Below are positions 40,228-51,699 of a stretch of 64,000 bases of DNA, in pieces. Position numbers and translations under genes: made by a program. The stretch is from positions 17,328,386 through 17,392,385 of the forward strand of contig OZ026839.1 of the NCBI GenBank assembly GCA_964023205.1, in the 5' to 3' direction. The stretch's first letter is position 1; each line of letters starts with the position of its first letter. The DNA comes from Lutraria lutraria (lineage: Eukaryota > Mollusca > Bivalvia > Venerida > Mactridae). The notes beneath the pieces are model-generated. The model did not search any database, was not told the origin of the DNA, and worked only from the letters and a program-made list of their open reading frames with translations.

Positions 40228-40486
40228 ACCAACGGTCCTTTTCAGGACCACCAACGGCCCTTTTCAGGGCCACCATGTCTTTTCGAAAGAAAATTCTCTC
40301 ATTGTCTAAGTCTATACACACACAAAACAATGGTCCCAGAAGTTTCCGAAAATTCAATTCATACTATTTTGGGGTACAACATTGATTTCCAATTTGTCCT
40401 AATTTGTCACAATTTTGTTTACTTTGGGGACCCACTCCCTCTATATTCTATATGACCCGGGTCCCAGGGTACCGCCATACACTACT
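40228..40486 (-). repeat. Polinton right TIR (259 bp)
   Basis: Inverted copy of 23200-23458 with two mismatches. The outer end is ACTACT at 40486. The inner boundary falls within the flank of the first stem-loop, so both terminal genes share the same 3' processing cassette. Confidence 0.96.
40234..40295 (+). promoter_or_regulatory. Tandem histone-type 3' stem-loops plus HDE-like block (right TIR)
   Basis: GGTCCTTTTCAGGACC (40234-40249) and GGCCCTTTTCAGGGCC (40256-40271), with ACCA after each. CGAAAGAAAATT (40284-40295) follows after 12 nt. The first loop begins 26 nt after the stop of the 242-residue gene. No AATAAA lies between the stop and the loops except within the last codons (GAAATAAA at ~40201). 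Confidence 0.8.
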
Positions 40487-40492
40487 ATCGTC
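40487..40492. repeat. Target-site duplication, right (ATCGTC)
   Basis: Identical to 23194-23199. On the minus strand it reads GACGAT, the Asp-Asp codons of the interrupted LINE reverse transcriptase. Confidence 0.95.
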
Positions 40493-43000
40493 AGCAAAGC
40501 CGTACACATACATGGTATGTGGAATAACGTCAAACAGAGTTTCCGCATTATGTATATATAGGTTAGGTAAAGCCAGGGATCAAGACAATGTCCTTGAGGT
40601 ACACTGCACTCAAGAGACCGTGGAGATGATTCAGTACAGTTCACACTAATAAGACAATTACATGGTCGCAGATACGAGTCGGCCCAGGTTAACACTGTTC
40701 CGCATACCCCATATTGACTTGAAAACATCCAGTAGAATATTATGGTCTACGGTGTCCAAGGCAGCACTTAGATCTATCGCAATCAAAGCTGTTACCATTG
40801 ACTAGTCTGATGAGAGCCGTCTCACACGATACTCAGACTGGTTTGCTCACTTTGTTGGTAATTAATATATTGTGATTACTCACATGGCTATTGAGTTTGA
40901 ATAATACAGCTTTTTCTATCAGTTTCGAAAGAAAAGATAAATTACTAACAGGTCTATAGTTTGACAACTGTAGCTCTAGCCCCGACTTTTTATGCAATGG
41001 TATAACAATAGCTTGTTTCCAATGTGAAGGAAATAACCATTATGTAACCATTTGACAAGGAAAGGTTAACAAGTTTGGTATTGGTTGGTAGCAGTTCATT
41101 CAAATATGACTTCAAAGTATGAATTGGTAGTAAGTCCAGCTCACATGATTTTTTGGATTTAGCTCACTGATAGGACGCTTTATATCTGACTCCGTAAGAT
41201 CTTCAAACTTGGATTTGTTAAGTGTATCACGAATTTTAGAAATTTTATTCATAAAAAAGTCTGCAAACTTCTCGGCTAGTTCACCATCTTCAGATTTGGT
41301 ACCGGTTAGTTCAAAGATAATACTTTTGAGGTTTTTTTTTCAAATCACCTTTGACTTTAGAATTGTATCACTGATTACTAATCTTTTCTCACAATCAATC
41401 CCCTGACAATATCTATTACGCGCTTCCTCGAACTCTTTAAATTGATCTTTTGGTTGTACTTTCTCCATATTCTTTTATTTTTCGTACAGTGCGTTTCAAT
41501 TCCAAAATTGACTCATTAAACCAAAGTTTCGGAGTTCTACAGATTATGGTGTGTTCTTTTGTAGCAGCATATGTTTGTCAACCATAGACTGGATTTCTAC
41601 TTCAAATAAGTTCACCAAAGTATTGACATCTTCACTATCAACTGATATCCGAGCCAAATCCTCTGAAAATTCTGAATGGGATATGCATTTCCAGTTTCTA
41701 AATTTCACAGATTTACCAGTAACGTTTTCTTTTTCCACATTAATTACAACTTTCACAACACAATGATCAGTGAGAGGAACGAACCTTGCTCACATTTAAG
41801 TACACATACACCATTTATTGGTTCTGTAAATTACTAAGTCCAAACAGTTCCCACCGGTTTACTTGTTGCTCTAAACACATGGCATGGAGATATTCATCAA
41901 GTTTGTAGACGCACCACTACGATTGTCGAAATGCAAGTTGAAGTCTCCAATAACCAACAATTGGAGTAGAGAGTTAGTATAAATCAATTACAAATTGATC
42001 AAGAGCTGACGGCGGGGTCTGTAAATACCAATTGAATGTACTGTTATATATACTTTTGAAAGTAAGTTACCAGATGCCATACTCAAACTTTTGTTTTGTT
42101 CCATGATCAATCTTTCTCAATCTGATTAAAATCATATCCTCAAACCCGCTACGCTATGAGGATCTGAAGACGACCTATAGAAGGTCACCTCAGGTGACCT
42201 TTTCCACTAGCCAATCAGCGCCTTACTTTCATAATTCTGAAAGTGATCTGATTCTATTTTTAACCGCAGTAAAAAAACGATATTTGACTTGTAGTTATCA
42301 CGAACACCTATTCTTACGCAACTAAATGTAATGATAGCGCCCATGTGACATGCGTGTTTATCAAATTTTCTATACTACTATGGCCGAATCGATCAGGATT
42401 ACTAAAAAAATCAAAAAGTGGTTGCAGACAAATATGTTATACGTAATTTAATGTTTACTAACGTTTAAATAACATCGTCAGGTAGAAAGTTCATTCGGCC
42501 AAAGTACCGATGAAACGAGTTGTACGATTGGCTGAATTATAAATAGATATAAATAGTGATCATGGAAATTCCGACTTTTGAAAATAGAAACTGGTATAGG
42601 CCGTCATCAGATCTTGCCGTAAGGAAGATCGAATACTTTAGTCAGATTGAATCTTTCTCATTTTGACTCCAGTTTTACATGTCAGTGCAATTCCACCGCC
42701 AATTTTGTTTTAACGGTTTGCAACACTTACTTTGTAAGCGTATTGATTGAGATAGGATATTACATATCGATGTTGTTTATCATCTGAGTACCATATGTTT
42801 CTGTCAGTAAAGCAAAGTATATTCTTTCTTCTCTCAAGTACTGGCCAACAAAACAATCCTTGTTTACAATAGATCTACAGTTAAGTGGCAAACAAGATAC
42901 ATTTTCATCAATTGGAATACTTGTATTGTGTTTTGCTGGATAAATCAAGTTGATAAGATTTACACCAGTAGGCTTAGTCAAAACTTAAAGAATACCACCC
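40487..43000 (-). pseudogene. LINE EN-RT fragment, 5' part of the copy split by the Polinton
   Basis: On the minus strand an endonuclease start appears at 42760-42981 (LNCRSIVNK, ALLTETYGTQ). A linker (FRNWKCISHSEFSEDL, 41544-41756) and RT blocks follow: SDIKRPISELNPK near 41170, an AFDTVDH-like segment near 40770 and ECSVPQGHCLDPW near 40600. The last residues before the Polinton are MYVYGFADD. Frameshifts and stops make it a dead copy. Confidence 0.82.
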
Positions 43001-44385
43001 CGTTTACCCCATCGGCGTGTTTTAGTCTTCAAATCTATCTAATGTTAGAGGGGAAATAAGAAGAAACTGACGTCACGGGATTTATGCATTCCCATTTGTT
43101 AAAAAACTCAGCAGAATATGGAATTATGCATTGCGGGCCTTTCATTGGTTGTTGAAACTCGCCTAAATACGAGAGAAGGCTTAAGAAAAGAAGCTTATGG
43201 CTGTCATTGTTTTTTCATTCAACGTTCCAAACTGAGGAGCAATTCTTGAATATTGAATATTCAGATTAGCCGAGTTATTTATTCTCGGTCAGCTGTAACA
43301 GGCTCAGGCAAAAACAGCGAACCTCGGACAAATAACTCGGCCAATATAAATGTTCCTAATTAATAATGATAGATAGGCAAACATACCTATTTATGGATAA
43401 GTTACAAGGTACCGAGGTATACAGTATACATATATACAAATAGACCTATTTATGGATAATAGACTATGGGGCACCAATACCCCCCTCCCCCCCTCCGGAG
43501 GCATTTTTCTACAGTATGTTTTTCTGAAAGTGTATGGAAAGACCTACAAAATCCCAGTGTCTACCATCTGGGTGTTGGGGCTTTACTCCGTTACCGCCAT
43601 TTTTGGACGTTACCATAATTGAAATTTTAAAGTTAACACAATACCGCAAAGAAATCAAAATAATTTGTGTTAAAGGCTTTGTAATTATAATTTTAAGCAC
43701 AGAGAATGTAAACAAGTGTGTAGAAATGTTAAACACATCATCAAATGTAGTATAATTTACGTTACCAATATTATATCACTGAAATAAGGTCACATATACT
43801 CTAAAATATTCGATTATCATCATATACTTACTGTTTCTGGATCGAGCAGAACACTATCTAATGAGTAAATGGTACTCAATTGTATTATATGTTGACAAGG
43901 TGACAAAAAGGTCACAATAATGCAGAAAATACGTGTATATTATTAACCACATGCGTTACCAAAATATAACTATGAACATAGGTGCATGTATTACTAAATC
44001 TTGACATTTTTTGCATCAGACATTATAGAATCTAAAGTGGCATTTAGGCTTAAATTAAAACAAAACATTCCATTATAAAATTTTCATATCAATCAATCAA
44101 ATCAAAGCAATCAATTGTCAATAAATAAATAATTTCATTAATCAAATAATTATTTAATTTAGTCTATTAATTCATAGTAATTTATAGATATGTTTCTTTT
44201 TTCCTTGATTATGCAATTGTAACCATGTGGCCATGAAATTGTACTCATTGTTTTGGCAGTTTCCGGAACAAATTCACTAATGTCATAGTGAGAACGGGTA
44301 TACATCTAGGTAAAGTAATGAACGACAGTGGTCTCGCGGAACTTATGATAAATTCCGGAATTGTGCCAGTGGTTTTCTTGACAAA

Positions 44386-45911
44386 GTGACGTCTGGGAAT
44401 CACTTAAACCATGCTCTATGGGAGCACAAGCCCTTATCGAAGCAATTGATCAATTACCCCAGCAAAGGTTTGAAGAAACACAACCTTTCACACAGAGTAT
44501 TTCAGCATAATATAATAACTCAATTACGAGCAGAACGTAACGTATTTGGCCTGCTTATGCTCCTGTCAGTTCAACATGACATAGACCTGAAGCTTACCTA
44601 GTCATTTCTTCTAGGTCGAGTGCCTTATATTGAGTCTACTGCAGAGTCTTATAGCAGTTCCGGACAAATTCGAGCAAGTAGCTGAGAAGATTTCTTATCA
44701 GTTGCCTAAAACGTCTCGTGTAGACTTTATATCAGACACATACAACAAACAGTCTATTAAATCAGATGAGCATCGATGACGTTGGGCAGCTCAAAAAAAA
44801 CCAATAACTCCATGAAATCGGATGGGCTTCATATCTAATGACGACAATAAGACACAGTCAATAAAGCTAATCTTTGAGCAGTCTTATAGAGATGGCGTCA
44901 CAGTCACACTAATTGGGATTCAAAGCACTGAGATTACAGTCAGGAGCAAAATTTAAATGTGTTAGATAAAACCATCCGTAAACCATTAAAAGGTCTGTGT
45001 TATCATCATTTTGAATTAAAATTTGAATGTCAAGTATGTATAGTCTGTACAGACGTACATCATTTGGCCAATTAACCACAATTACCAAGGAAAAGCTACA
45101 TGTGTCAATACGTAAATTCACTAACCTCAGAGACAATATAGTATTCCAGCGATACTTTACTGAATGAAACTATTTTCAATATGTAGTGGATTTCGTTACC
45201 TCAACAGCTAATGATGAAACGGAGGAAACCAACAGAATCCTGCATATATCTCCAACTTTTATCAAAACTGCAAAGTCTGCAATGTATACTTATACTATTT
45301 TTCAAAGCGGATGTATGAGGCGTCACGTAATTGTAATTAGAAAAAGTAATGTATATCTATAGGAGCTTTGCTCCTGTAAATAAAGATTACATGACAGTAT
45401 TGGCCAATTTATCACGCATGTTTGTTCGGATGAACTTAACAGTGCCATGGAGACATTTGTATGTGTGTTGTTTGGTCATTAAAAATACAACGACATCAAT
45501 AAACTGAGGTATGACAAGTATGAAAGCCATGGTTGTGTTCTGAACGCTTCAAGTGGTATGGACATGACCTTACTCACTCCCTGCAGACCCCGTCTCATAT
45601 GTTCAATGTGTTACGGGTAATTATCAGGTGTATATTTGGACCCACGCAAAGAGGGCAATCATGATCTCCTAAAAGTGGATGAAAGTGGTTGGAAATTCTG
45701 TCCTGACAACATGCAGGAATACAACTGGTACGAAGATGATATTGTGCCAAAGGCAAGCGACACAGAAGACACTGATGATAAAAACGACATTGAGCTCATT
45801 AGTATGGTCGATGCTGTCTATAAAAACAAAAAAGTGATAAGGATTTGTGAAATTCGTGAACGTTTGCCATCAGAACAACAAAAATACCTAGATGACAATA
45901 TATACAGCTAA
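44386..45911 (+). pseudogene. Degenerate transposon-associated ORF remnant
   Basis: Plus-strand fragments in changing frames: NIITQLRAERNVFGLLMLLS near 44510-44570 and a final open segment 45636-45911 (GWKFCPDNMQ, acidic tail). They resemble a large uncharacterised protein family found repeatedly in cnidarian and mollusc genomes (recalled, not searched). Many stops separate the parts, so it is not a gene. Confidence 0.5.
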
Positions 45912-46309
45912 TGAAATCTGACATAAGATACAATATTGCACTTAAGTATATATATATATAAATAACCATGTAACAAATGGTAACGTAAATGGCACACACA
46001 TGTTTATGTGTGTCAATGGCACATTGTTTATTGCACTGTCGCTGTCATTGTAAATTTGATTGTTTCATAGATACATATTCTTAGAATACATTCGATGACG
46101 ATTTTATAACGGTTTCATAGAAATGTTGTTACTCGTTTATGAATCATTTCAAACGTTACACAAATAAAACTATGTTACGTAAATCACAATCAGTGATGAA
46201 TTAAAAAGGTTGGAATGATAATTTACATGTATGCATTGCCAGTAATCAAGTATATACATTTTGTATATTAAATCAATGTTTTATGCATTGTAAAGCGTCT
46301 TAAGTAGGG

Positions 46310-47340
46310 GAGACCGGGGCAAAATGAAACATTTTTTACAAAACTCAGTAGTTCTCATTCGTGCGTTATCTGTTCGGGAAACCTTTTGCACGTGTATAAC
46401 GTACGTTTATCGCACGTCATATATATATTTGTTAAGTATGCATATTTCTTTTAATTGGACCCATATTAAGGGACAAGTTAGTTATAGTAAAATGTTTCAT
46501 TTTGCCCCATAGGAGGGGCAAAATGAAACATTACCTGGGGCAAAATGGAACAATGAGCCTCATACTCATATTTTGTACAAAGCATTCATTTCAACATTTG
46601 TTTTCGTACTGTATGAATTACGGGGCAAATTTTAGTACCATGTAATGCCACGTTGTGATATATATAAATCTGAACAGATGATATCGTCTTTCGAATATGT
46701 GATATCACTCAAATGAAAATATATTTTTGTACATGACTGTCTCAAAGTCTGATCTGGTTGGGACATTGACCATGTACAGTGTTGATAAAATTATTAATAA
46801 CTATTCCATTTTACAAACATTCATTCGATTGTGTCATTATGAATAGAACGCATTGAAATGCATATAACCTTTGTTATATATACCAAGGACCTATATAAGT
46901 CCTTATATATACTTAGAGCATCAGTTTCCTGGATCATATAGCTTGTTGTAGATTACAGAAAATAATGTTCATACGTGATGTATGGTAAAAATATAATTCA
47001 TTGTTACAAAACTGCCGTATATAACGTCAGTGATATCGATAATTTGGGGAAAGAACAATTTTATGCGGCCTCCAAAACGTATCAGTTAAAGACGTTCTAA
47101 GTAAAAACCCGATTAGTGACCATATGAACGACAACAGAGTGCCTCGGCTTATTTCTGGCTATGCCACTGAGATCTAGTTTTTAAAATGGAAAGCACATAG
47201 CTAATATCACACCCACAAAACGTCAGAACGCAAATGCAAGTTTTTTTGTCACTTTACCAACTTTGAAAATATGTTGGGGCAAATCGAAACTTTGTTCCAA
47301 CATGCCCCGTCACTAATGTTCCATTTTGCCCCATCCATAC
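46310..47340. repeat. Inverted GGGGCAAAATGAAACA repeats
   Basis: GGGGAGACCGGGGCAAAATG at 46309 and its inverse and direct variants near 46494-46555 are echoed in inverted form at 47275-47335 (ATGTTCCATTTTGCCCCA). The arrangement suggests a ~1-kb element or two nested small ones inside the larger transposon. No coding content. Confidence 0.55.
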
Positions 47341-48405
47341 CGAATGACCTTTGACCCTAATCCATGTGAAATCATACAAGAAGAGACTTTCAACATTCTG
47401 TTAAATATAAACACAACACATACAGTTTCTATTTAGGCTACGGCATTGTGTTCCACTATCAATATTATCGGAACTAATTAAAATAATTACGGGATGATAA
47501 AAAGTCACTTACATTGCATAGAAACTAAAATATCTGCTTATTTACGTTTTACAGCGTTTGTTCTTAATGATGTTCACTTCCAAACCGTGCAAAGGAAGGA
47601 CACTGCGTTTTTTACGTTATGTAACGTAAACTACTATTATGCCAGTCAAACTTTACAACATTTGTAACTAGAAATGTTTTCCAGTTATGGGTATTAATGA
47701 ATGTATCATGATTACCTATCACTGTATACCTATTTGATCAGAGCATGTTATCACAGTAATATAAATGATTTCCATGTAACACGTATACTTGTATATGTAA
47801 CGTATTTTACGTAAAATGAAGACATAAACGAGTATTCAATGAAAGGAAAACATGAATATGTGCTAGTATTTGTCTAATATGAATAAAAACATTGTTTACG
47901 ACTTCTTTTGTGTAAATATAACATATACAACTGTCATTTCCTTGTCATTTTAGGGTAACGCAGGATAACGTAAATTACAGAGCATATATAGTGCAATAAA
48001 GTGAAAAAAACATGCATTCGATCGACAAGTAACGCCGCTGCTAACTTATTATGGTAAAAGGAATGGTTTGAATTGATGAATTATTGAAAATATCAAGAAT
48101 AAGACTTCTAACAAAAAAAAATATTGTCAAACGTGTTTTTCGGTAACGGTAATTAACATGCTGTAGTTCACAAACGCCCCAACGCCCAGAATGTAGACAC
48201 TGGAAAAATGATCAGCAGGCATTGAGCTTTCAAAAAATGGTGTCTACAAAAATGTCTCCGGGGGGGGGGGGGTTCGCCAAGTAGCCCATAGCCTATAAGT
48301 TACATGGTACAATACCAAGGTATACATATATACAAATACATGTAGACCTATTATCCGAATACTTGAAACTGATTGAAACTGTTTTTGTTTGTTTCTTTAA
48401 TAAAG

Positions 48406-48514
48406 ATTGTATTTCATCGATGGTGTTTTGAAGAGATGTAATGTCAATGGATCAGATTTTTTATCAGTAACATCAGCAGCCGATTATCCACCTTACAGTG
48501 TACTTGTTTACAAG
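48406..48514 (+). CDS. LRP-like exon 9 (propeller 2)
   Basis: Acceptor TTTAATAAAG (a weak polypyrimidine tract), phase 2 in, phase 0 out (AAG|GTAAGA). Encodes LYFIDGVLKRCNVNGSDFL, a YWTD-type blade that continues propeller 2 across the 29-kb intron. Confidence 0.9.
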
Positions 48515-49003
48515 GTAAGAACATAAGTATGTTCAACCCATGAACAAATTCCACCATTGGAAAGACAAAACATAGCCTTTATTGACAGGTGGCTTTTATT
48601 CGTATGTTAATTTGTCCCAAATATTCAATGACAGTTTTAAAAATAATGGCCTTTATACATAGGATGACCTTTATTCGGTGGTGGTGACAAACACTTGATT
48701 GGCTGTACATAGGCCTTGTTTCCTTCTTTCTCATGCTTACATACCCAATCTTAACCAAAATGTATTGTTTACTATTTGTATTCCGTAATTTCTGTTTAAT
48801 AATATTGCAGTTAATTTATGGTGGTCAGAAAGTGGAGTGAAAAAATGGCCTGTACATATCCGTCCTTTTTATTATATATAACATTGTGCTTAAAACGGTG
48901 ATGAAAGCCAATGACATTCGTGCGTATTTGACATTTGACGTGTTAAGAAAATCAGTTGTATTTGTGCGAGTCTGAATTTAATTACATGTAATTGTATTTT
49001 CAG

Positions 49004-49157
49004 AACCATTTGACACTCGCTAAGAAGGGCTACCCGAAAGACACGTTGTCGACTTATGATTTAAAGCTTGGAACCTTGCTTGTTGGACAGGAAGATGAAG
49101 TATTATCCATGACTGATATGGAAATACTAGATAGCTCTCTACAACCAAGTTCATCTG
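49004..49157 (+). CDS. LRP-like exon 10 (end of propeller 2)
   Basis: Acceptor GTATTTTCAG, phase 0 in, phase 1 out (G|GTTAGT). Encodes NHLTLAKKGYPKDTLSTYDL and an acidic linker leading into the EGF exon. Confidence 0.84.
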
Positions 49158-50403
49158 GTTAGTTTATACACATTTAAAAGAAAAATCCCAATACTGTTTC
49201 ATGTGAACCTTTATCCGCATGGTGTAAAAAGACTAGACGCGCTTTCAAACAAAACCAACAAAGCAAAAACGGGTTCTTAGTGATTGCAACTTGCAAATAT
49301 TCCAATACACCATAGATCCTTATCCACAGATAACTTAAAGATACCGTCATACATCAACAATGAATGTAAAAACAGCGTACACAATTCCAGGAACGAAGGT
49401 CAAGAGCAGGGTTTATTTTTCATTTTGGAATTCACTAAAAATCACCTATCCAAACTGGTACAAGTCAAATAGTTTTCTGCGGCCAGATAATTTACAGACC
49501 AGTATTGTTAAGAATGTATTTTTCTGCAGTTTGGATGCTGATCGAATTTATTCCGGTGTATGTTTAATCGTCCAAATAATTCAGAAATAATAATTATTGC
49601 ACTCTACAGATGAATATCGAAACAATTTAGACTTGACTAAATCTGTCCTCCGAGTTCAAATGCAGGATCAAAATTATATTGTCGGAAAAGTTTTACTCTT
49701 TGGCTATGTAATACAGAACGAAATTTGTTGGGATTTATTTACACCGAAGTAAAACTGGTGCTTGCTAAGAAAATATATGGAGCGAAAACCATCCATTTTC
49801 TGCTCCAATTGATGTACATTGCATATATATCCACCAATGCATATGTCAACAACGGCATTTAATTAAATTCTGATTTAAACTTGCCTAATTTTTTATTCGA
49901 AATCGGGTATGCTAGCGGTTAATCTAACCTGGCCAACTCTTTTTGAAACCTGTATGTAACAGTTTATGTACAGTGATATTCTTCGGTGTTATTGCTTTTC
50001 CGCGTACCGCGTAAAGTCTAAAGATAGACGAGATGAAAACATTAACTCCGGGCCGAGAGGTGTGAATCTTTTTTTGTTGTTGCTTTTCATGAAAAATATC
50101 TCAAATAGTATCCATACTTTAAAAAATGTACTCAATTGCTTCTAAATATACTGCATTAGTCCGATTCTCGACATTCTTACAGAATGCTGATCGATAAACT
50201 TGAATACGAAAGTCAGACTGAAGATTAAATTAGTCTGGTTCTCGACATTCTTACAAAATGCTACTTTCAATAAACTAAAACACGAAAGCCAGACAGATCA
50301 CCAATAGCCAAATCACTAAACACAATTCAAAATACTTGCAGGTAATCAATTTCATTTCAATTTATTTCTGTATTAATGAACGTATTACTATATTTCTATG
50401 TAG

Positions 50404-50523
50404 GAGCATGCGATATTATGAATGGAGATTGTGAACAAATTTGTTTACCTATTGGTAGCAACAGACTTTGCCGATGTGACTTTGGCTTCCAATTAGAAGT
50501 AGACAGAAGATCGTGTTCCTCGG
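50404..50523 (+). CDS. LRP-like exon 11 (EGF-like domain 2)
   Basis: Phase 1-1 exon. Six cysteines in EGF spacing (ACDIMNGDC, QICL, LCRC, RSC), preceded by acceptor TTCTATGTAG and followed by donor GTAAGT. Confidence 0.92.
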
Positions 50524-50877
50524 GTAAGTACATGTTCGGGGAGATGATAATTCTAAGTCCTGACCCTTCCGCCACGCCCTGATATTATATATACAGTTAC
50601 AACATTGTTAAGACAAGGAGCTACAAAGTTATTAAATTATTGTTGTTTAACAGTACCGCGTTTAAAATGTTTCGTGTATTTTATAAAATCGTTTAGATAA
50701 CTTTATGGTGGTGAATGATTATTTGAATAGTTACATTTAAATCGTGATCTAGCGTTATCGTATGTCCGGTATGCACCAATGATTAAAGACGCTGCTCGCC
50801 GGGCAACATCTAACTTTGTTTGCTTCATAAGTTCATATTTTCTAAAACCATGCTCATGAAGCGATGCTTTCTTTTAG

Positions 50878-51102
50878 AACACATAACGGATAATTTTCTG
50901 ATAGTTACTGATTGGACACATAACAAGATGTATCAGGTTTCCTTGAAAACAAATGACGTCAGAGCCGTTGACACACACACCGTCGGAAGTCCAGTCGGTG
51001 TTTTATATGACACTAATTCCGAACGTGTTATATGGAGCATAAATGGTTATTTACTTAGCTGTCATATTAATGGCGAAAACAAGACAGTTATCCAGGACAC
51101 AA
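50878..51102 (+). CDS. LRP-like exon 12 (propeller 3)
   Basis: Phase 1-1 exon after acceptor CTTTCTTTTAG. Encodes DNFLIVTDWTHNKMYQVSL and VLYDTNSERVIWSINGYL, two class B blade strands. Confidence 0.9.
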
Positions 51103-51699
51103 GTAAGTACATTTTATGCATGTTGAACAGTCACATAATTATAAATATTTAGTTCAACTTATCAATACGAGTATAGTTGTGCAATTTATCTTGTTTTTAG
51201 AAATCAAACATAAGTTAACGATCAGCTGTGGAAAATTATAACTTAAGAACACCAGTCACTCTATAGAACTTGTTTAATGATTTGATAGGTCACATATACC
51301 TCTGAATAAAGGTCAAATATACATCATGTTGATATTTCTACTTTACCTTTGGGGACCTTTTGTTCCTAAGTTAATGGTATTTGTACTGGGGTAATTACTA
51401 ATGTTCAGGGAGATTGATCACCAAGCAAGAAAGAAAACTTTAGTTGAAGCTTCCAGTCTTTGATCTATACAACTGTACACATACAACATTATTTATACAG
51501 AAGTAATTTCTTAATCCTACCTTTGTCATTAGTTATATCATTGAATTAGCCTCTACATTTATTTCCGATAATCGAAACCTTGAATCTCGATTAATTTGGT
51601 GGCATGTATATAAAAGTAAAACCTATTTATGTATATTAAGAAATCGAATGCTTTGATAATTTACAAACACACAACATTAAGACTTAAGATGCGTAAAAA

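Larger units (their letters stand above)
23200..40486. mobile_element. Polinton/Maverick (adintovirus-like) element, apparently intact, 17,287 bp
   Basis: The element is bounded by 259-bp TIRs starting 5'-AG and by a perfect 6-bp target duplication. It carries the full Polinton core set: protein-primed PolB, chromodomain integrase, A32/FtsK-type ATPase, adenain-like protease, double-jelly-roll major capsid protein and penton-like minor capsid protein. None shows a frameshift or internal stop. It is visibly more GC-rich and gene-dense than the flanking introns. Near-identical TIRs, the intact duplication and open genes suggest a recent insertion that may still be mobile or able to form virions. 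That last point is inference. Confidence 0.96.
43463..48292. mobile_element. Decayed ~4.8-kb DNA-transposon-like element
   Basis: The ends 43463-43610 and 48130-48292 are diverged inverted repeats. They begin TAGACTATGGGGC / TAGGCTATGGGCT, followed by a C-run, CCGGAGRCATTTTT, a CAGTGTCTAC block and GTTGGGGC. Flanking direct repeats of ~55 bp (around 43398-43455 and 48295-48350, AAGTTACAxGGTAC ... ATACATATATACAAATA) lie outside. The interior has the degenerate coding remnant listed next and a nested repeat. The superfamily was not recognised. Confidence 0.6.
19349..48405 (+). other. Intron 8 of the LRP-like gene (~29 kb), host of nested insertions
   Basis: Donor GTAAGT at 19349 and acceptor TTTAATAAAG ending at 48405 join exons of matching phase 2. 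The intron contains a dispersed repeat (21603-22380), a split LINE, the 17.3-kb Polinton and a ~4.8-kb transposon-like element. The Polinton lies in it mostly antisense to the host gene, and its TATA and AATAAA signals could interfere with host transcription. Confidence 0.85.

Noticed and set aside
40228..40295. TIR hairpins as bacterial-type intrinsic terminators or simple foldback noise
   Set aside because: The host is eukaryotic, there is no T-tract after the stem, and loop, flanks and downstream purine block all match the histone 3' processing signal.
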